Assembly: GCA_000499405.2 (NCBI GenBank)
Contig: HG738137.1
Span: 19,244,603-19,308,602 of the forward strand
Direction: 5' to 3'
Source of the DNA: Onchocerca volvulus
Taxonomy: Eukaryota; Nematoda; Chromadorea; Rhabditida; Onchocercidae
Length of the DNA stretch: 64,000 bases
The notes below the pieces were generated by a model that saw only the letters and a program-made list of their open reading frames with translations, had not been told where the DNA came from and did no database searches. The translations under genes and the position numbers were made by a program. Shown in pieces: positions 12,602 to 26,100 of this stretch. The first letter of the stretch is position 1; each line of letters opens with the position of its first letter.

Positions 12602-13738
12602 AAAGAAAAAAACAGAATTAAAAAAAATTGGCTATCAGAAATAGATGGGCCAGGATCCTACAAATTGAAAAAAGAGACCCTCTTCGTGCTCCGTTTCTTT
12701 GCTATCGGATTTGTCATTCTTTCTTTTTCGGATAATAGCCGTATCACTTTTATTCGGATCACCGATATGTCCAAGTGTTGATAGAAATCTTTGGCGCCAA
12801 ATGAAAAGTTGATTTTCCGCAAATTTCAACTTAACTTCCCCAAATTTCCACTTCAATTTTACTTTACACATCTTCTGAAACGAAAGTTCCTGGTGATCTT
12901 TAAAATTAATCGATAATAATGCTTATGAACATAATGCTTTAGTTCCGGCACTTTTTTAAATACAATTTTGAGTATTTTGCAGTATTGCTGATAAATTTTT
13001 CACAAAAATCCGTCAAAGTTTTGGGTATTCTTTTCTGATGCCACTGAATAAATAGGCAAACTTACTCTGTCTGACGAAGTCTCATTGCGAGCTATCTTTA
13101 GATACATAGCGGAACTTAAATCAAGAACAAAGCCTGAAACTTTGAAAGTCCATAACTATTTCGTTTCATTATTTATTTACGAGTGAATTACTTATCATTC
13201 ATATACGACAATTCTATTTTCAAATTATCCCAATGTTCTTCTCAAAATGCACTAATTAATTCTTTCTGAAAAGGTTCACTGATCGAAGCATATTTCTAAC
13301 AAATTAGAAAATTCTGCTGAATGACTTGACAATTTTGATTGACAATTCTGACAATAGGAAGTATACTCTCAAATCTCTGCACTATTCGACGATTTCAAAA
13401 TATGGCTTTACCCAATGTTTGGCATATGGTCTTTATTTGAGAGCTGAATTATTGTAATTTTGTTGTGATAATGATTTTATCAGACTTGAATTTTATCAGA
13501 CCTGGTCTATTTCATTACCTTTTTCAGGAGCTGTGAAAATAATTAGAGCATCATCATTTGTTCGAATAATATAGCATAAATGCCAGCCAGTTGTTCGATA
13601 TATATGCAAGCAACTTGTTTTTCCACTGATTTTAGTTAGCACTTTACCGTTCTCCAGAAATTTACATTTATCCTTCGACCACGATTGCATTGATGATAAT
13701 TCCATAGGCTTAAAAATATTTGAAAATTTTTTGATCAC
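11887..13738 (-). CDS. Weak minus-strand gene model, unknown product
   Basis: Three blocks read like coding sequence and can be joined with consistent phases. P ends at 13502 (CAG|GTCTGA, phase 0) and contains GWHLCYIIRTNDDALIIF. Q is 12874-12679 (TTTCAG acceptor; donor G|GTCTCT, phase 1) and contains FIWRQRFLSTLGHIGDPNK. R is 12137-11887 (GTGACAG acceptor, stop at 11887-11889) and is Asn/Ser-rich. The start and the left edge of P (open to 13738) are not resolved. Block P has alternating hydrophobic residues as in a PH- or PTB-like fold, but I cannot place it. The acceptor of R is poor, so this may be a decayed gene. Confidence 0.35.
12573..12600. repeat. Poly(A) tract
   Basis: An unbroken run of A on the plus strand, followed by a GAAAG-type A-rich stretch. 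It lies in the intron between blocks Q and R of the weak minus-strand model. Confidence 0.8.
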
Positions 13739-14397
13739 GAATTGTGCATCAATAAATTTCGTTTAGATCTTTGAATTTGAATGTCCGTGAATATGGTTTC
13801 TGATTTAGAAATACATTTTTGCTTCAAAAGAATCACTAAACTTTTGAATTTGATTGAAAATCGTTAAGGAGAACAAAATGGCTAATGTTAATGGTTAAGA
13901 CCTAAGCAATCAGATCCGATCGTTAAACTACTAAAACGATCAATTAGCAAAGATTTTTTTGATTGATCAAGAGATAAAAAGTAGAACAAAAATGGAAAGC
14001 CTCAATAATATCTTTACTCAGAAATTTAAGCTGAAAACTAACTGTTTTAAAATCTTTACTGAATTTCATCATTTCTGGCTTCTTCCCATATTCCGTCATG
14101 TTTTTGTCAGACAAACTTCCTCAAAGCAATTGACCAATCTGAACTGACTGTTTATGAATCGCTGATGCCTCCTTTTTAAGTTGTTTTAATTTTTCATTAT
14201 GCAATATTTTTATGATATTTCCATTTGTCACATGAGTAGTAACACATTGAAAGCTGCAAGATATTAAGAAATTTGCATATTTGGGATGATTTTAGCTTTT
14301 AAACAAAGCTCTTCATTCATAGTTCAATTATTTTCAGTTAGCCTTCTGAACAGACTGTTTGTGAAGCGTGCAGCATTACACGCAAAGCAAGACGAAA

Positions 14398-17300
14398 ATG
14401 CATGCGGAGCATGAGTTCAACAATACTAAGGAAATTGAGAAGTGAAGGGATTCTTGCACTTCTTCGTCTTAGCAGATTTCCTTTTCTTATTATTTATTTA
14501 TGCTTCTTTTATGTTACACTTTTATGTTTTCACTCTTAGTTTTTCAGTTTTACATTCATTCTTACAAGAAAATGAATCGATTTTGAGAAGTTCGTGGAAT
14601 TAATTAATTAGCAATCTCAACTTTAGATTATACTATAAATTGAGTGCAACAAGGGATCGATCGAAACGATGTTTCTTATTGTATTTATTCATCATTCCAC
14701 TTTTTATCATTGTCGGTGGTGTTACATTTTTTGTAAGTAATTCAGCCATATGTCAGCAATCAAATTATTTATCAGCAGAAATATTATCAGTGGCAAATTT
14801 CGGATTCGCAATTGGTCTAACAGTTGTTAAAATGGAGATTTAATTTTAAGATCAATAAGATAGAAATCTTGTCACGAAAAAGTAAAGAGTTAGCATACCA
14901 TTTCATCTAAACAGGAACATTTGTAGTTCTTGGAATTAGTCGCATCGCAAGAAGCAGAAACAAGAAATAGGCAAATATGCGTAGCTGAAAGAAAACTATT
15001 AATGGAAAACCTAAAAGCATCGCTGGAAGATAACTTTCCAACGAATGCTAATGTAATGCAAAACCTTACGAATCTATGGCAAGCAATTCAGGATACTGTT
15101 ATCGAAGTTTGATTATTTCTTTGCTTATTGATAAATATCACTGTTAGCTGCAAAGACATTCATCATGTTGACTAAATGCAATTTCTACCAGGAATTTGCT
15201 ATGAATGATTCAAGTCGATCGACTATTTATGCAGATAAAGTTTTCACGCAATTTTTCGATCTACCAAGACTTGAAGTTTTCACGTATTTTCTCTAAAATG
15301 GCTTCAATTCCTCAAAAAAGTTTCTCTCAGATTTGTTTTCAGATAGAAAGTTGTCATCGGAAAAGATTGTTCGAATTGATGCCAATAGAGACATTTGTAT
15401 TCAGAAATGCTTTGATATACTCGTTTAGTGTGTATACGACGATTGGTTACGGACATTTGGTAATTTCTGATAAATCTAAATTAGAAGGAATGAAAAAATA
15501 TCCAATCCATATGTTTCAATAATAAAACCTAGCAAGTTGCTACTTATGCTTTTTGAATAATATTATAAAACTTGCTGCACTAAATATAAGAAGACATGAT
15601 TGATAGTGAAAGAGTACTCCTTAGGAAAACATAACTGTTCTGATCTTATCAGCTTTTATCTTTCACTTGATAAGGACGGAGATAGCAACGACCGAATCAA
15701 TTATTATGCGCTGAATGTGATGTGTTAACATTTCAAGTAATGACTTCAGCATGAAATATGTTACCTAAGATGGCACATAATTCAGATCCTCATGTATGAT
15801 TGATAATATGAATTGATATAGATAATATGATAAAAGAAGATTTAGATAATAATATGATAGAAATGAAAATAGTTTAATAGTTTAATGAACAAATCGAATT
15901 ACTAGAAACTATGACATTAGAAATGGGATGATAAGATCGCTTTGTTATATAATTGCGACAAAATTGATATCGAAAATGATACAGTTACTATTATCTGTAT
16001 GAATAATTTGTATTGTCATAAGATTTATGAAATATATTAATTATATTTTCAAACTACATATTAAAATTAATGTTAGACGATCGCTTTTAAATTTCTTCAA
16101 TTTTTTGTTCAAAAATCATTAATTATTATTTTGCTATGACATAGAAAAAAATTAATAATTATAATCGCAAAGATGAATGAAAATGAGTCATTTCGATTAA
16201 TTAATATTAATTACAACTAGCTAGTACTTATTTGAGCTTAATGACTACTCAAATGAAAGCATTTCAGTTTCCCCGCACCATGAAAGGCCGTATATTGACA
16301 GCAGTATATGCTGTTATTGGTATTCCGTTGAATGTGGCATTTATTTCGGATCTTGGTGAATTAATAGGTCGAACAGTGCAATACGCTCTACAGTATTCTC
16401 AACGGCGTATTTTAAATAAGTAATTGGATTCTGAAATCTAATCTTCAGTCTACTTGACAATCAGATTTCGAAGTTTTCATTTTTTTTAGAACAACAGAGG
16501 ATCCATGTATCGAATACAAAAAATTCTCATTAGTGGTACTAATTGCCATCGTGCTTACTGCAATAATCGCTATTATCGTCATGGTGATTCTTCGTTTCCC
16601 AACTTTTGTATTCTGAATTTTTTCTTCTAACATATCATTAAATCATTTGCAAGAGATAAATGATAGCTTACGACATAAACTTTTACTCATGATATATTTC
16701 ATCGTGGAAGTTCGAATCAATCAATACATCCTCTTCCGATACTTCCTTGAGGATTGGAAATAGTTATCATTTATCTTTTCAGAAAGAGGAACGTTCTCGA
16801 CCTTGGGATTATATCGATTCGTTATATTATACGTTCACAACATCCACGTTGATTGGATTGGGAGATCTTACCCCGCAATCGTCTTATCTTCAATTTTTCG
16901 TTCTGATGCCGCTTTTCTTGATCAGTGAAACTATTTTCGCGTTAGCGATTGGTTTCGTTACCGTAAGTGTTTGGCTTCGTTACCGTAAATGTTTGGCTTT
17001 GTTACCGTAAGTGTTTTTCTTCAGTTTCTTGCTGAAAATTTCAAAAGTATCAAACAACAATCGATTATTTTCGGTGATTATTTCATTCAAATTCGTGCAC
17101 AATTTACTATTATATGTCCCAAAAAATAAGTTTGACAAAAAACAATTTGTAACTGCACTATTATTTAAAATTTGCAAATTTCTTAAATTTTGAGTACCAT
17201 TAGTATGCATTAATGTGTTAAAAACAGTAACAGTGTAGGCACAAATAATTTTGTAACTGATTGCTATAAAAGATCAAGGAAAAAGATATTTTCAAAATTT

Positions 17301-17912
17301 GTTAATTTATTCTCACAATGCTATTATTGAACTTTTAAATGAATTTTAAACTTAGAAGAATCGAATCGTTTAGTTTTGTCTTTGAATCTTCAAAATACTC
17401 GTTGTTATCCTGAAATGATAGGTTACTTGAATGCAAATGCAGAGGCCTGTATTTCAGATATAACATCGATGTTAGTTCGATGCAGTAGTTCCTGATAATA
17501 GTCACTTCAAATTTCTTCTATTTTATTTTTAATGACTTCAGTTTTGGGATAAAAATGTGAAGTTTTTCCTTATTAGAATAAGAAGCAATAAATGTGAATA
17601 TATTTAATTAATTATCCAATATGCCTAACAAGTAGAAAGAATATTTCTTAAATTTTTAAAGGCATTTAAACAGTACCTCACATCATACTGAGCAATCATC
17701 CAAGTTCTACCAAGTTTGCGTCATTTTGCTTGCAGCATCTGTACCGATATGAATCAGTGATAATATACAAATTAATTAAGCACAAAATTTCAAAATTTCT
17801 ACTGCATCGCCGCTTACAGCACATAAAAAGTGCACTTCAAGGAGAAAACTTGCAAGGCTCGCAAGAACTTGTCAGCCTAAGTACTGAAACTCAGTTATTT
17901 AATCCAATTTAA
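14398..17912 (+). CDS. Two-pore-domain (TWK/K2P) potassium channel
   Basis: Nine exons: 14398-14441, 14627-14732, 14927-15106, 15192-15239, 15343-15459, 16268-16419, 16490-16583, 16783-16962, 17736-17912. Phases agree and give 365 residues. Order: short N-terminus; M1 (about FLLYLFIIPLFIIVGGV); an extracellular loop with a helical cap-like stretch; pore 1 with TTIGYGHL; then FPRTMKGR and M2 with YAVIGIPLNVAF, the usual K2P signature; M3 (FSLVVLIAIVLTAIIAIIVM); pore 2 with STLIGLGDLTP; M4; a basic C-terminal tail. The selectivity filters are GYG and GLG, normal for K2P channels, which carry background K+ current at the plasma membrane. The donor of exon 8 lies in a triplicated 22-bp repeat. 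The stop at 17910-17912 is followed in the same frame by more open sequence. Confidence 0.92.
16956..17021. repeat. Three tandem 22-bp units carrying the splice donor of K2P exon 8
   Basis: Units at 16956-16977, 16978-16999 and 17000-17021. Each contains GTTACC followed by GTAAGT (units 1 and 3) or GTAAAT (unit 2). The first unit holds the end of exon 8 and its donor at 16963. Use of donor 2 or 3 would add 22 or 44 bases and change frame, so donor 1 is the one that keeps the M4 reading frame. Confidence 0.9.
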
Positions 17913-17960
17913 TTTGTTAAAATAGGAAAATGTTGTATAAAACATAAAGAATGTGAAAAC

Positions 17961-18787
17961 ATGCAATTGCATTCTCCGATATCTCGGCTGGCTGAAGTAT
18001 TTGCTCCAGGTTATCTGACATATTGCGTTGGAAATTATAAATAAAAAGGACTGTTTTCTCGTAATTATATCTACGTTTATATTTTAGCTCTTTATGGGGT
18101 AAAAAGGTCAAAAAAAAAAATTAGTTATTATTTAGTGGATTTTTAAGTTGAGCATTTAGTGGATTATTTTTTAGGTGCAGAAAAAGCTGATGCAACAAAA
18201 GCTTCTACAGACACTGAAAGGTATACTACAGATGTCGATGCTGAAATTGCTGAATTATCTGCTCGTGAAATGCTCATCGATAAAAAGATTGGCAAGGTTG
18301 TCTAAATTCACTTATTTAGCTTGAAATTTAACAAATTTTGAACCTATCATTTTGAAAACTTAGTTATTATCATTAGAATCATATATATATATGTGTGTGT
18401 AAATTATTTCTTTTTATTTAGGAAATACAAATGCTGGAATCAATGCCAAGCGAAATCGATCTGGGAATATTAAATGTACAAATGAAAAGTATAAAAATTA
18501 AGTTCTTATTTGCAATTTTTCTGCGGAATTTTTGAGACTTTCAAACGTTCTATATTTTCGAAAATTCGACTATCTTTTGCAAAGTTTCAGTAGTGATGTA
18601 GAAAATTGTTTTCATCATTCATATTATTACTATTCTAATGTCTGGGAAAATAAAATTAGGTTGAAAACGTGATGCCTTCAATTGCATTTTGTTCATAGGA
18701 GATCATGAAAGCAAGCGGAGATTAAAAGATACGTTGAAGAAATGGTTGGATGAACATTCAGCTAAAGACGATGAAAACATGAAATGA
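17961..18787 (+). CDS. Small acidic coiled-coil-like protein, or the K2P channel's C-terminal tail
   Basis: Exons 17961-18009, 18175-18296, 18422-18488 and 18699-18787 join in phase (1, 0, 1) to 108 residues: MQLHSPISRLAEVFAPG, then an acidic helix-prone middle (DAEIAELSAREMLIDKKIGK) and a charged end (DTLKKWLDEHSAKDDENMK). I recognise no family. The first exon lies 48 bases after the stop of the K2P channel and in the same frame. Exon 2 could instead be joined to channel exon 9 through A|GTACTG at 17880/17881, also phase 1, making these exons a long cytoplasmic tail. Operon partner, alternative tail and independent gene are all open. Confidence 0.55.
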
Positions 18788-20135
18788 TTTGAAATATACA
18801 AATTTAATGAAAATTCCATTAAAAATAAGAATGTATTGCACACACAAACGCATATTACAAGACTATATTTTCTTTCTTTTTTTTTTTTTGCCATTTCTCG
18901 AGATGACTGATCTCTGATCTCCTCCGAATGCTTATATTTCTTGTTTTCTACTTTTAAACTGAAAATTCCGTTTAATAAGTATTCCGTATTGCAAGTTAAT
19001 CAAATGATCATTTGCAATTCATTGTGCACAACAATATGGCACTCAAGTGGAGTACATTATGAAGAAATATTAAAATAGTATTAATCGATAAAATCATCAA
19101 TTTCTGATGATTTGATCTTCCAATTTTCCTTATCATTTCAGTATTATTTATAGCGAGTTTAGAGCAGAATTTAGCGTTTTTTCTACGCATTTGGCCAATG
19201 TGATACATATTGCTATCTGAACGTCATTTTCATTTATCAATTTTTTTTTGCGACTTTAGATAGCTTTGAAATTAATTGGTACTTAATTCCTGTTAATCTG
19301 TAAATGATAAGTAATAAAAGGAATGAAATATGTGTATTATAATTGGTTGGTGCATGAAAAATTGGAATCAAGTATTTAAAATGAGAAATTTAAAGGAAAA
19401 ACATATAATGGCATATTAATTAGGATAATATATGAAATCTAAAGCATAAGAAAAAATATTATACAATAGAAAAACAAAACAAAAATACCGTTTGTTTGAT
19501 TTTTTTTGTAAGAATGATGGTACTTAACTCATTCTCTAGAACAGAGCAAGAGTCATATTTGTATTAACGATTTCTTAGAATCAATTAAATCTGGAGAAAA
19601 ATTTCATAAATGTCAACGAAATTGGAACTTAAATTGATATAATAATAAATTGGAAATAATTTAAATTAAATTTTGCATGAACACCAAGTAATGTGATGAC
19701 TGTCATTCGAAAGTAAATGTTTAAAAAAAGAGGCCTTTTCCTACAAAACACAAAGTGAATTTTGTTCAAATCTTTGCATTAACAAATGGGCCAATAATTA
19801 AGCTACAGAAACTTAAATCTATTAGAATATTTGATGTAAACAAGAAAATAACATTAAGTGCAAATTCGTTAAACAAGATCTATGCCAACGGAATAAACAT
19901 CAATGTGCTCATTGCTTATCATCTCCTGAATGTTGCTGTTCTCTAATGCTGATAAGAGCAAGATAAGATTTTATCATTCTAGCCACAGAGGATTGGACAA
20001 TTGAGGATATCACCTCAAAACATTGTATTATCAGTCGTCAATTGTTTTGAAAGCATAAAGTTCATCTGCATTGCAATATATGTCCAGCATTAGAGCGTTG
20101 CATATGAAAATTAATCAAACGAGGAAGGATAAAAA
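18788..20135. other. Intergenic
   Basis: Downstream regions of two convergent genes. AT-rich; nothing supported. Confidence 0.5.
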
Positions 20136-23100
20136 TCAAAATTGCGGTTCATACTCCTTCACGGGGTACCGGAACCTGAGTGGTACTCGTTCGCAGGGGT
20201 CTAACGAGGATATCAGTTGTGGTAACCATAAAAGGGCATGAGTAAGTCCAATGAAATTGACGAGTAACACCGTTTGAAAGAAAACGCGTATCAGATAGGC
20301 TGGTATTAACGGTAATACCATCATGGAGAATGCAGTGGAAGCACCAGCCTGTATCACTGGCCAGCCAACTACCATTAAGGACTCTCGGACCTAGAAGTGT
20401 AAAAGTTCAAGATCAGTTCGTGGTTCAGTTTTTAAAACGCAAACGATTAATCGAATCCAGTTCCAAAGAAAGAAATACTCACGAGAAACATTTTAAAAAA
20501 GTCAAAGGTTATTAAAAACTAATGCATATAACCAGAATTGTGACTCTGCTTTTAAAATTTGATTTTAAATGAATAATACCTTTTCATTTGCAGTTTGCTG
20601 AGACGATCGATGATACCTATAGCAAATATGTATGGAAAAGTCGACTGCTAATCCGATAGCCATCACGATACATCCCATGGAAACCGAATCCAAGTCACTA
20701 CCACAAAGTGATAAACCTCCACATACGCCCATTGAAATGGATAATAAACTCCAAGTCATGAAGAACACTGATTGCTGAAAATTATAACTTTTGAGGTAAC
20801 TGTCAGTGAAATTTTTCAAAGTTTAAAAAATCAGACAGTTTAATTCTATCTTGTTTAAATCTTCAAATATTGGATTCTTCAGCAATTAGAAGTGAAAAAT
20901 CTAAGCAGAAGAAAGTGCCGTATATTTCCAAATATCAAATATTATTAGTGGGAAATTCGAAATAATACTTATTTTTATGCATTTACCTTATCAGAAAGGA
21001 AGAGGACAGATAAGATTGCCATAACAGAGATTGCCGATCCGATAGATTGCATAGAAGAAGGTGCTATACTCTTACGTTGATCGATCAGGAACGGTGAGAA
21101 GATTCCAGCCAAAAAAATATCAAGATCGGGATATTCTGCGATCATCGCACGCCATCGGTATAGTTCATTCTAGAAATATCACAATTTCATCCATATATTT
21201 TCATCTTATTTCAACCTTACTTTTTTCAATATTTGGAGACAGATAATATGATGTTGTAATGAAGAGTTCTGTTTATTATGAATGAATTAGAAATTCATTT
21301 CCGTCGTACTTTGCAAAAGTTTAACAATCTAAAAATAGTCAATTAATCCAAATATTTCCTTTCCCCAATTTCTTTGTGGAAGTTTGTTTTGTAATTAATT
21401 AGCAGGTAAGATTTAAGCTAATAATCGGACAGCTATTTGCTTTACTTTATCTTACCAAGCTTTCTCATGACTTACGTGTCGTTTTTCCCATGAATCAAGT
21501 CCGTAAAAACTGGTTTGGAAGCCGAAAGCTGCAACGCAAGGCTCTCCATCTGTCACATTTCTTTTCATTTTTACGTAAGCTTAAATTGAAAAAAATTTTT
21601 GCACTTATTTCAAATTTTAATTAGATCGAATTAAATGAGTGTAAAACGAACAAAATCAATAATGTGATACAATATATTTCGATATTATCATATACAGAAT
21701 ATTTAGATCGCTTGAAAAGTAGCCAATACTTTACTTCTACTCTAATATGAAGTGCTAAAACTTGCAAATCAAGGCATTTGAGTAAAATCCACTGTTAATA
21801 ATAAAATATTTCCAGCAATAGTGAAAATAATAAAATAAAATAACCTCTGTACTGTTGACTATCGGACTGATCGAAAAAATCGATCAAATATTTTTTTTCA
21901 TAGAAGCTTTTGGTATAATTGACTTCCGGAAAATCATTTAAAAATCGCTGATATTCCCAGAGCCAAAAATTGGTGGATACACGTCCAATGCTGTAAGCCG
22001 TATGTTCCAGACGATAAATCAATTCGTTCATACGAGCTCGTGATTGCGCAAGACGAAAATCCGGTGGATTCATCACGTGGAACGTGGGCATTACGTTATC
22101 CGCCCAAATATATTTATCTAATAGAAATCACGCATGATTGTCATATTTATTAGCTCATTTCACATAAATAATTCTCAATAAAATAAAGATGCAATGAAGT
22201 TGCTTCACAACTAGAGAAACAGATTTTATGGATAAAATAATTGGCAAAACAATGAAATTTTTACTTAATTTTTAAATAGGATTTGATCAATTTCCCTCCA
22301 ATGTTAAAATATCTGAAGACAATAATTGTCAACCATTTTTCCAGAAAAACTATTCTATATTTGATCTTCATCTCAAGAAGTTCTTTTCTGCAACATTCAA
22401 GAATTTGCTAATAAGAATCTGCTGTCAGTAAAGCATCCTAACTAGCTATGTATTTCATCTTCTTAAATCTATTATACAATTTAAACTAAAAAATCACTGA
22501 TGGATTAAGCTCCAAAAGTTTTCAGCTTACCAGCAAGATGAATAAAGGGTTGTATAGGTGAATCATCACGAATATACTTTCTAGGACTTATATCAACTAC
22601 GATGGATACGCAACCGTAAACAGCTAGGAATGCGTATACGAGGTAGACAAGCAAGGAAACGACACGTACATTTTTACGTAGGATGAATGGCGCGTAAGTG
22701 TCACGAAACCATCGATGAATATACGGCTCTAAAGAAAATATGATTTCACGTCAAATAGCTTTTGTTTCTTTTGTCTGATTGTTATTATTCGCCTTCCAAC
22801 ATTTTGGTTAGGAAAGTCGAATACAATTTTTTTACTGCAATGGATCGACTATATATAAAAGGATAAATTCGCAATTTTGTTATTTTGTTGAGCGTTCTAA
22901 TTTAGTCTGTCGCCATAAAATTCTTCTAAATCGCAATTCTCTCAAATATACGCAAATCTTCTAATCCAATCGCTAACACTTATCAACAGGTCAAGGGTTG
23001 AAGCGTTGGCTCACATTTGATGTAGATAAGAACCCACGTTGCATGTGACTGCTTGTTACATTTTCCTTAGATCTGGGTCTCCAGCAATAAGATATCAGTC

Positions 23101-26100
23101 CACCTTCAGCTTCTCTTCGACCTCCATAAACCATGAACGATGCGTAGAATGTGATTTGGAACAGGTAATCCATTAACATACCACAAGCGGTCAATAGACA
23201 AAAATCAGAAACCGCCGGTATGGGGCAGAGAAAATATCCAAGTGCTGAAATAAGGGAGCAATTTTTCAGGAATTAATAAACTTTTTGGCCTTAAACTTTC
23301 AATGTTGTGAAATTCAAATTCCATAATTTCCTATGGATATGTAATATGCTTGTTCAGTTTTGCCATCTTCCATAATTATCTATGCATTGTCTGAAGCGCT
23401 GATAATTATTTTATAATTAATCTATTGAATATAAGGTAGTATTTCAAAGTATTAATAGAAGTTGAAACAGTGACAAAAAATTTTCATTTTTTTGAAATTT
23501 TGACTTCAAAAGGCTAAATTTGAAGGAATTTGATATCATAAAATGTTGTTTTCTTGCTTTTTTGACTTCCTTCTCTTGCAAGATTTGTGTCCAACTTATT
23601 TGGCGGAGTAACCTCATCATTATGATTAGTGCTACACCATGTGTGTACTAAATGGAAAGGTTGATAGTTTTCCTCTAAATCTGCCCCAATCATCTGATGC
23701 AGTATAGGTCAAGGGTTTCCTTTCGAATAAGGAAATGGAGAAAATTATATTCCATTTTTTGATTTTTAATTATTCGTTTAATTATTAATCATTTAGTCAT
23801 CAATTCTTTATTTAATTATAATTCGTTTAAAAATAACGAAAGTCTCAGCAAAATATAATGTTTCATTTGTTCCACTACAATTAAGAAATTTACCAAAACA
23901 GCCGAAATCAGTGACTGATGTTACAGTGATTGATAAACCCGCATCACTCATTGTCATTGCCATCCGTTTTTCTACTGATAAGCTCCGATCTGTGGTACGC
24001 CAAGCGCCCAACATGAGAAATGCATCATCAACACCTTGAAAAAATGCAAATGATTGGAGGGAAATTTTGTTAATATTTGAGAAAACAAAGAAATAAGCAG
24101 AAATATTTTATAAAAAGCTTTCAATCATTACCAACGGCAAGAATCAAAAATGGCACTGTACAGGATACAGGATTGAATGGCATTCCGAAACGGAAGAGCA
24201 TTCCGAACGTGCAAATTAGTGATAAGATGACTGATATCACTGCCAGATAACCCTCCATCGGCTTTGATCTTCAAAAATTTTTTAGTAAAAAAGGATAGTT
24301 ATTGCAGAAGACAATAATTCAGTTTAATTATTTGATTCAATTATTTGTTTTCTTCACTTCCTCAAAATGGAATTTTATGAATGTTTCTCTTCTCACTTCC
24401 CTGTCCACACTTACTCACTCTTCTCGAAATGACATTAATCGGTAACAATGGAAATTCTCGTTATTTCACATTTGATTTGATCTGACCTTTCCGTTTGATC
24501 TATGGGATATAATCTTTATTAGGTGTATTCTTTGGCTAACTTTGCCAGGCTTATTCTTCGGCAAGGTTTTGTGAATGAATAATCTCTCTATATTTTTTCG
24601 AATTATTTCTTGTGATTTTCGTCGAGAGCTGAAGCAGTTTTCCGATCTTTGAAAGCTTTGTATTTTCCATCGACCAATTCTGGTTTGTTCTTCAAATTGT
24701 TTCATATCCGATCGCATCGTAGAATTATTCTACAAGCGAAATACTTTTGCATCAAATTGTTATTATTTCTAGCTTTATATTAGATCTATCGGCCATATTT
24801 TGCAGCATTCTTTTTACATCTGAATTCAACTTCTTATCATTTCCAAGCAATCTTTCAAAAGCATTTGCAAAGCATTTACATCTGTGTCGTTTTATGGTTA
24901 TGAATTATAAAAAAAAAAAAAAGTTATCATTTATTTATAATCAGAATTGTTATTTATTTCTGTCATTTAGCGGTCCCGAGAAGTAAGTTGATGGCAAATC
25001 AATCGGTCGAGCACGCCAAATCCATTTTCGATGCCCTTTGACTTTCTTTAGAGAAGTTAAATTAATCATCAAGATTAATTATATGCAGTTTAATTCATAT
25101 CATCCATTCAGACCTTGCAGAAAAGACCGGTTCGTACAGGTGAGATGAAAGCATTGAATTGAAATTTGTCTTGCAACAACGAGTGGACACAATCCGGGAG
25201 AACTTGCACTACTCTACGACAATGTTCGGCATTCGTAGAATAAACTTAGTACTTGATACATCCTTGATAGTGCTTGGTACTTTAGTTAAAATTGCGATAT
25301 TTTGAGCGAAAGAAGAAAAAATCCTTTATCCTCTGGAGACTTTCATCTTTCAATAGTGTAATGGTTGCTGCAACATTGATTGATAGTCAAGAAATGTCAA
25401 TTCAAGCACTCCTGATAATACTTTTTGATTCATATTTACCATCTTGTCTGCGAAGTATGCAAATGCAAACAGAATCTTCTTAGAGGCTGATAAATCGAAG
25501 TTTAATATGCACTAGTCATGCTATTTTGAGGATGCAATTACATATTCTCTGATCATATAAAAAAAAAAAAAAAAGGTTTGAGTCATTTTTTGGAATTTAA
25601 TTTCAAACAACAAAAAGGACTTAAAATCTACTTCTTAGTAATTGAAAGTCATATTGTGAGCTCTTATTCAATCATAACAAGAAAATGAAGAACAAAATTG
25701 TTACCTGGCGATATCTCTGGAATAATTTGAAATTATAACGAAAAGCATTAATTGCAACGAAGCCACGCCTGCAAATGGTAGCGCTGTCTCGATAATCATA
25801 AGCAATTCATCGTTCATTGCTTTATCACTATAAAGTTTTGATAATTTCGGAGTGTTGCAATAATTATAAATATTTAATAAAAGAGATTTCATTCTTTTAT
25901 GATTAGTTTTGATAAAAAGATATTCACGGGAAAAAAAGTACAAGTTAACATTTAAATTATTTTGTTTTCTTTATCAGAGGGTAATAGAGATGAGATCGCG
26001 AATTGAAATGGCGATTACTAGGACAGTAATTGTCCAATTAATAATTGTAACATTTGTCCGATTAATATAAGCATATAAATGAAGTGTAAAAATCGTTAAT

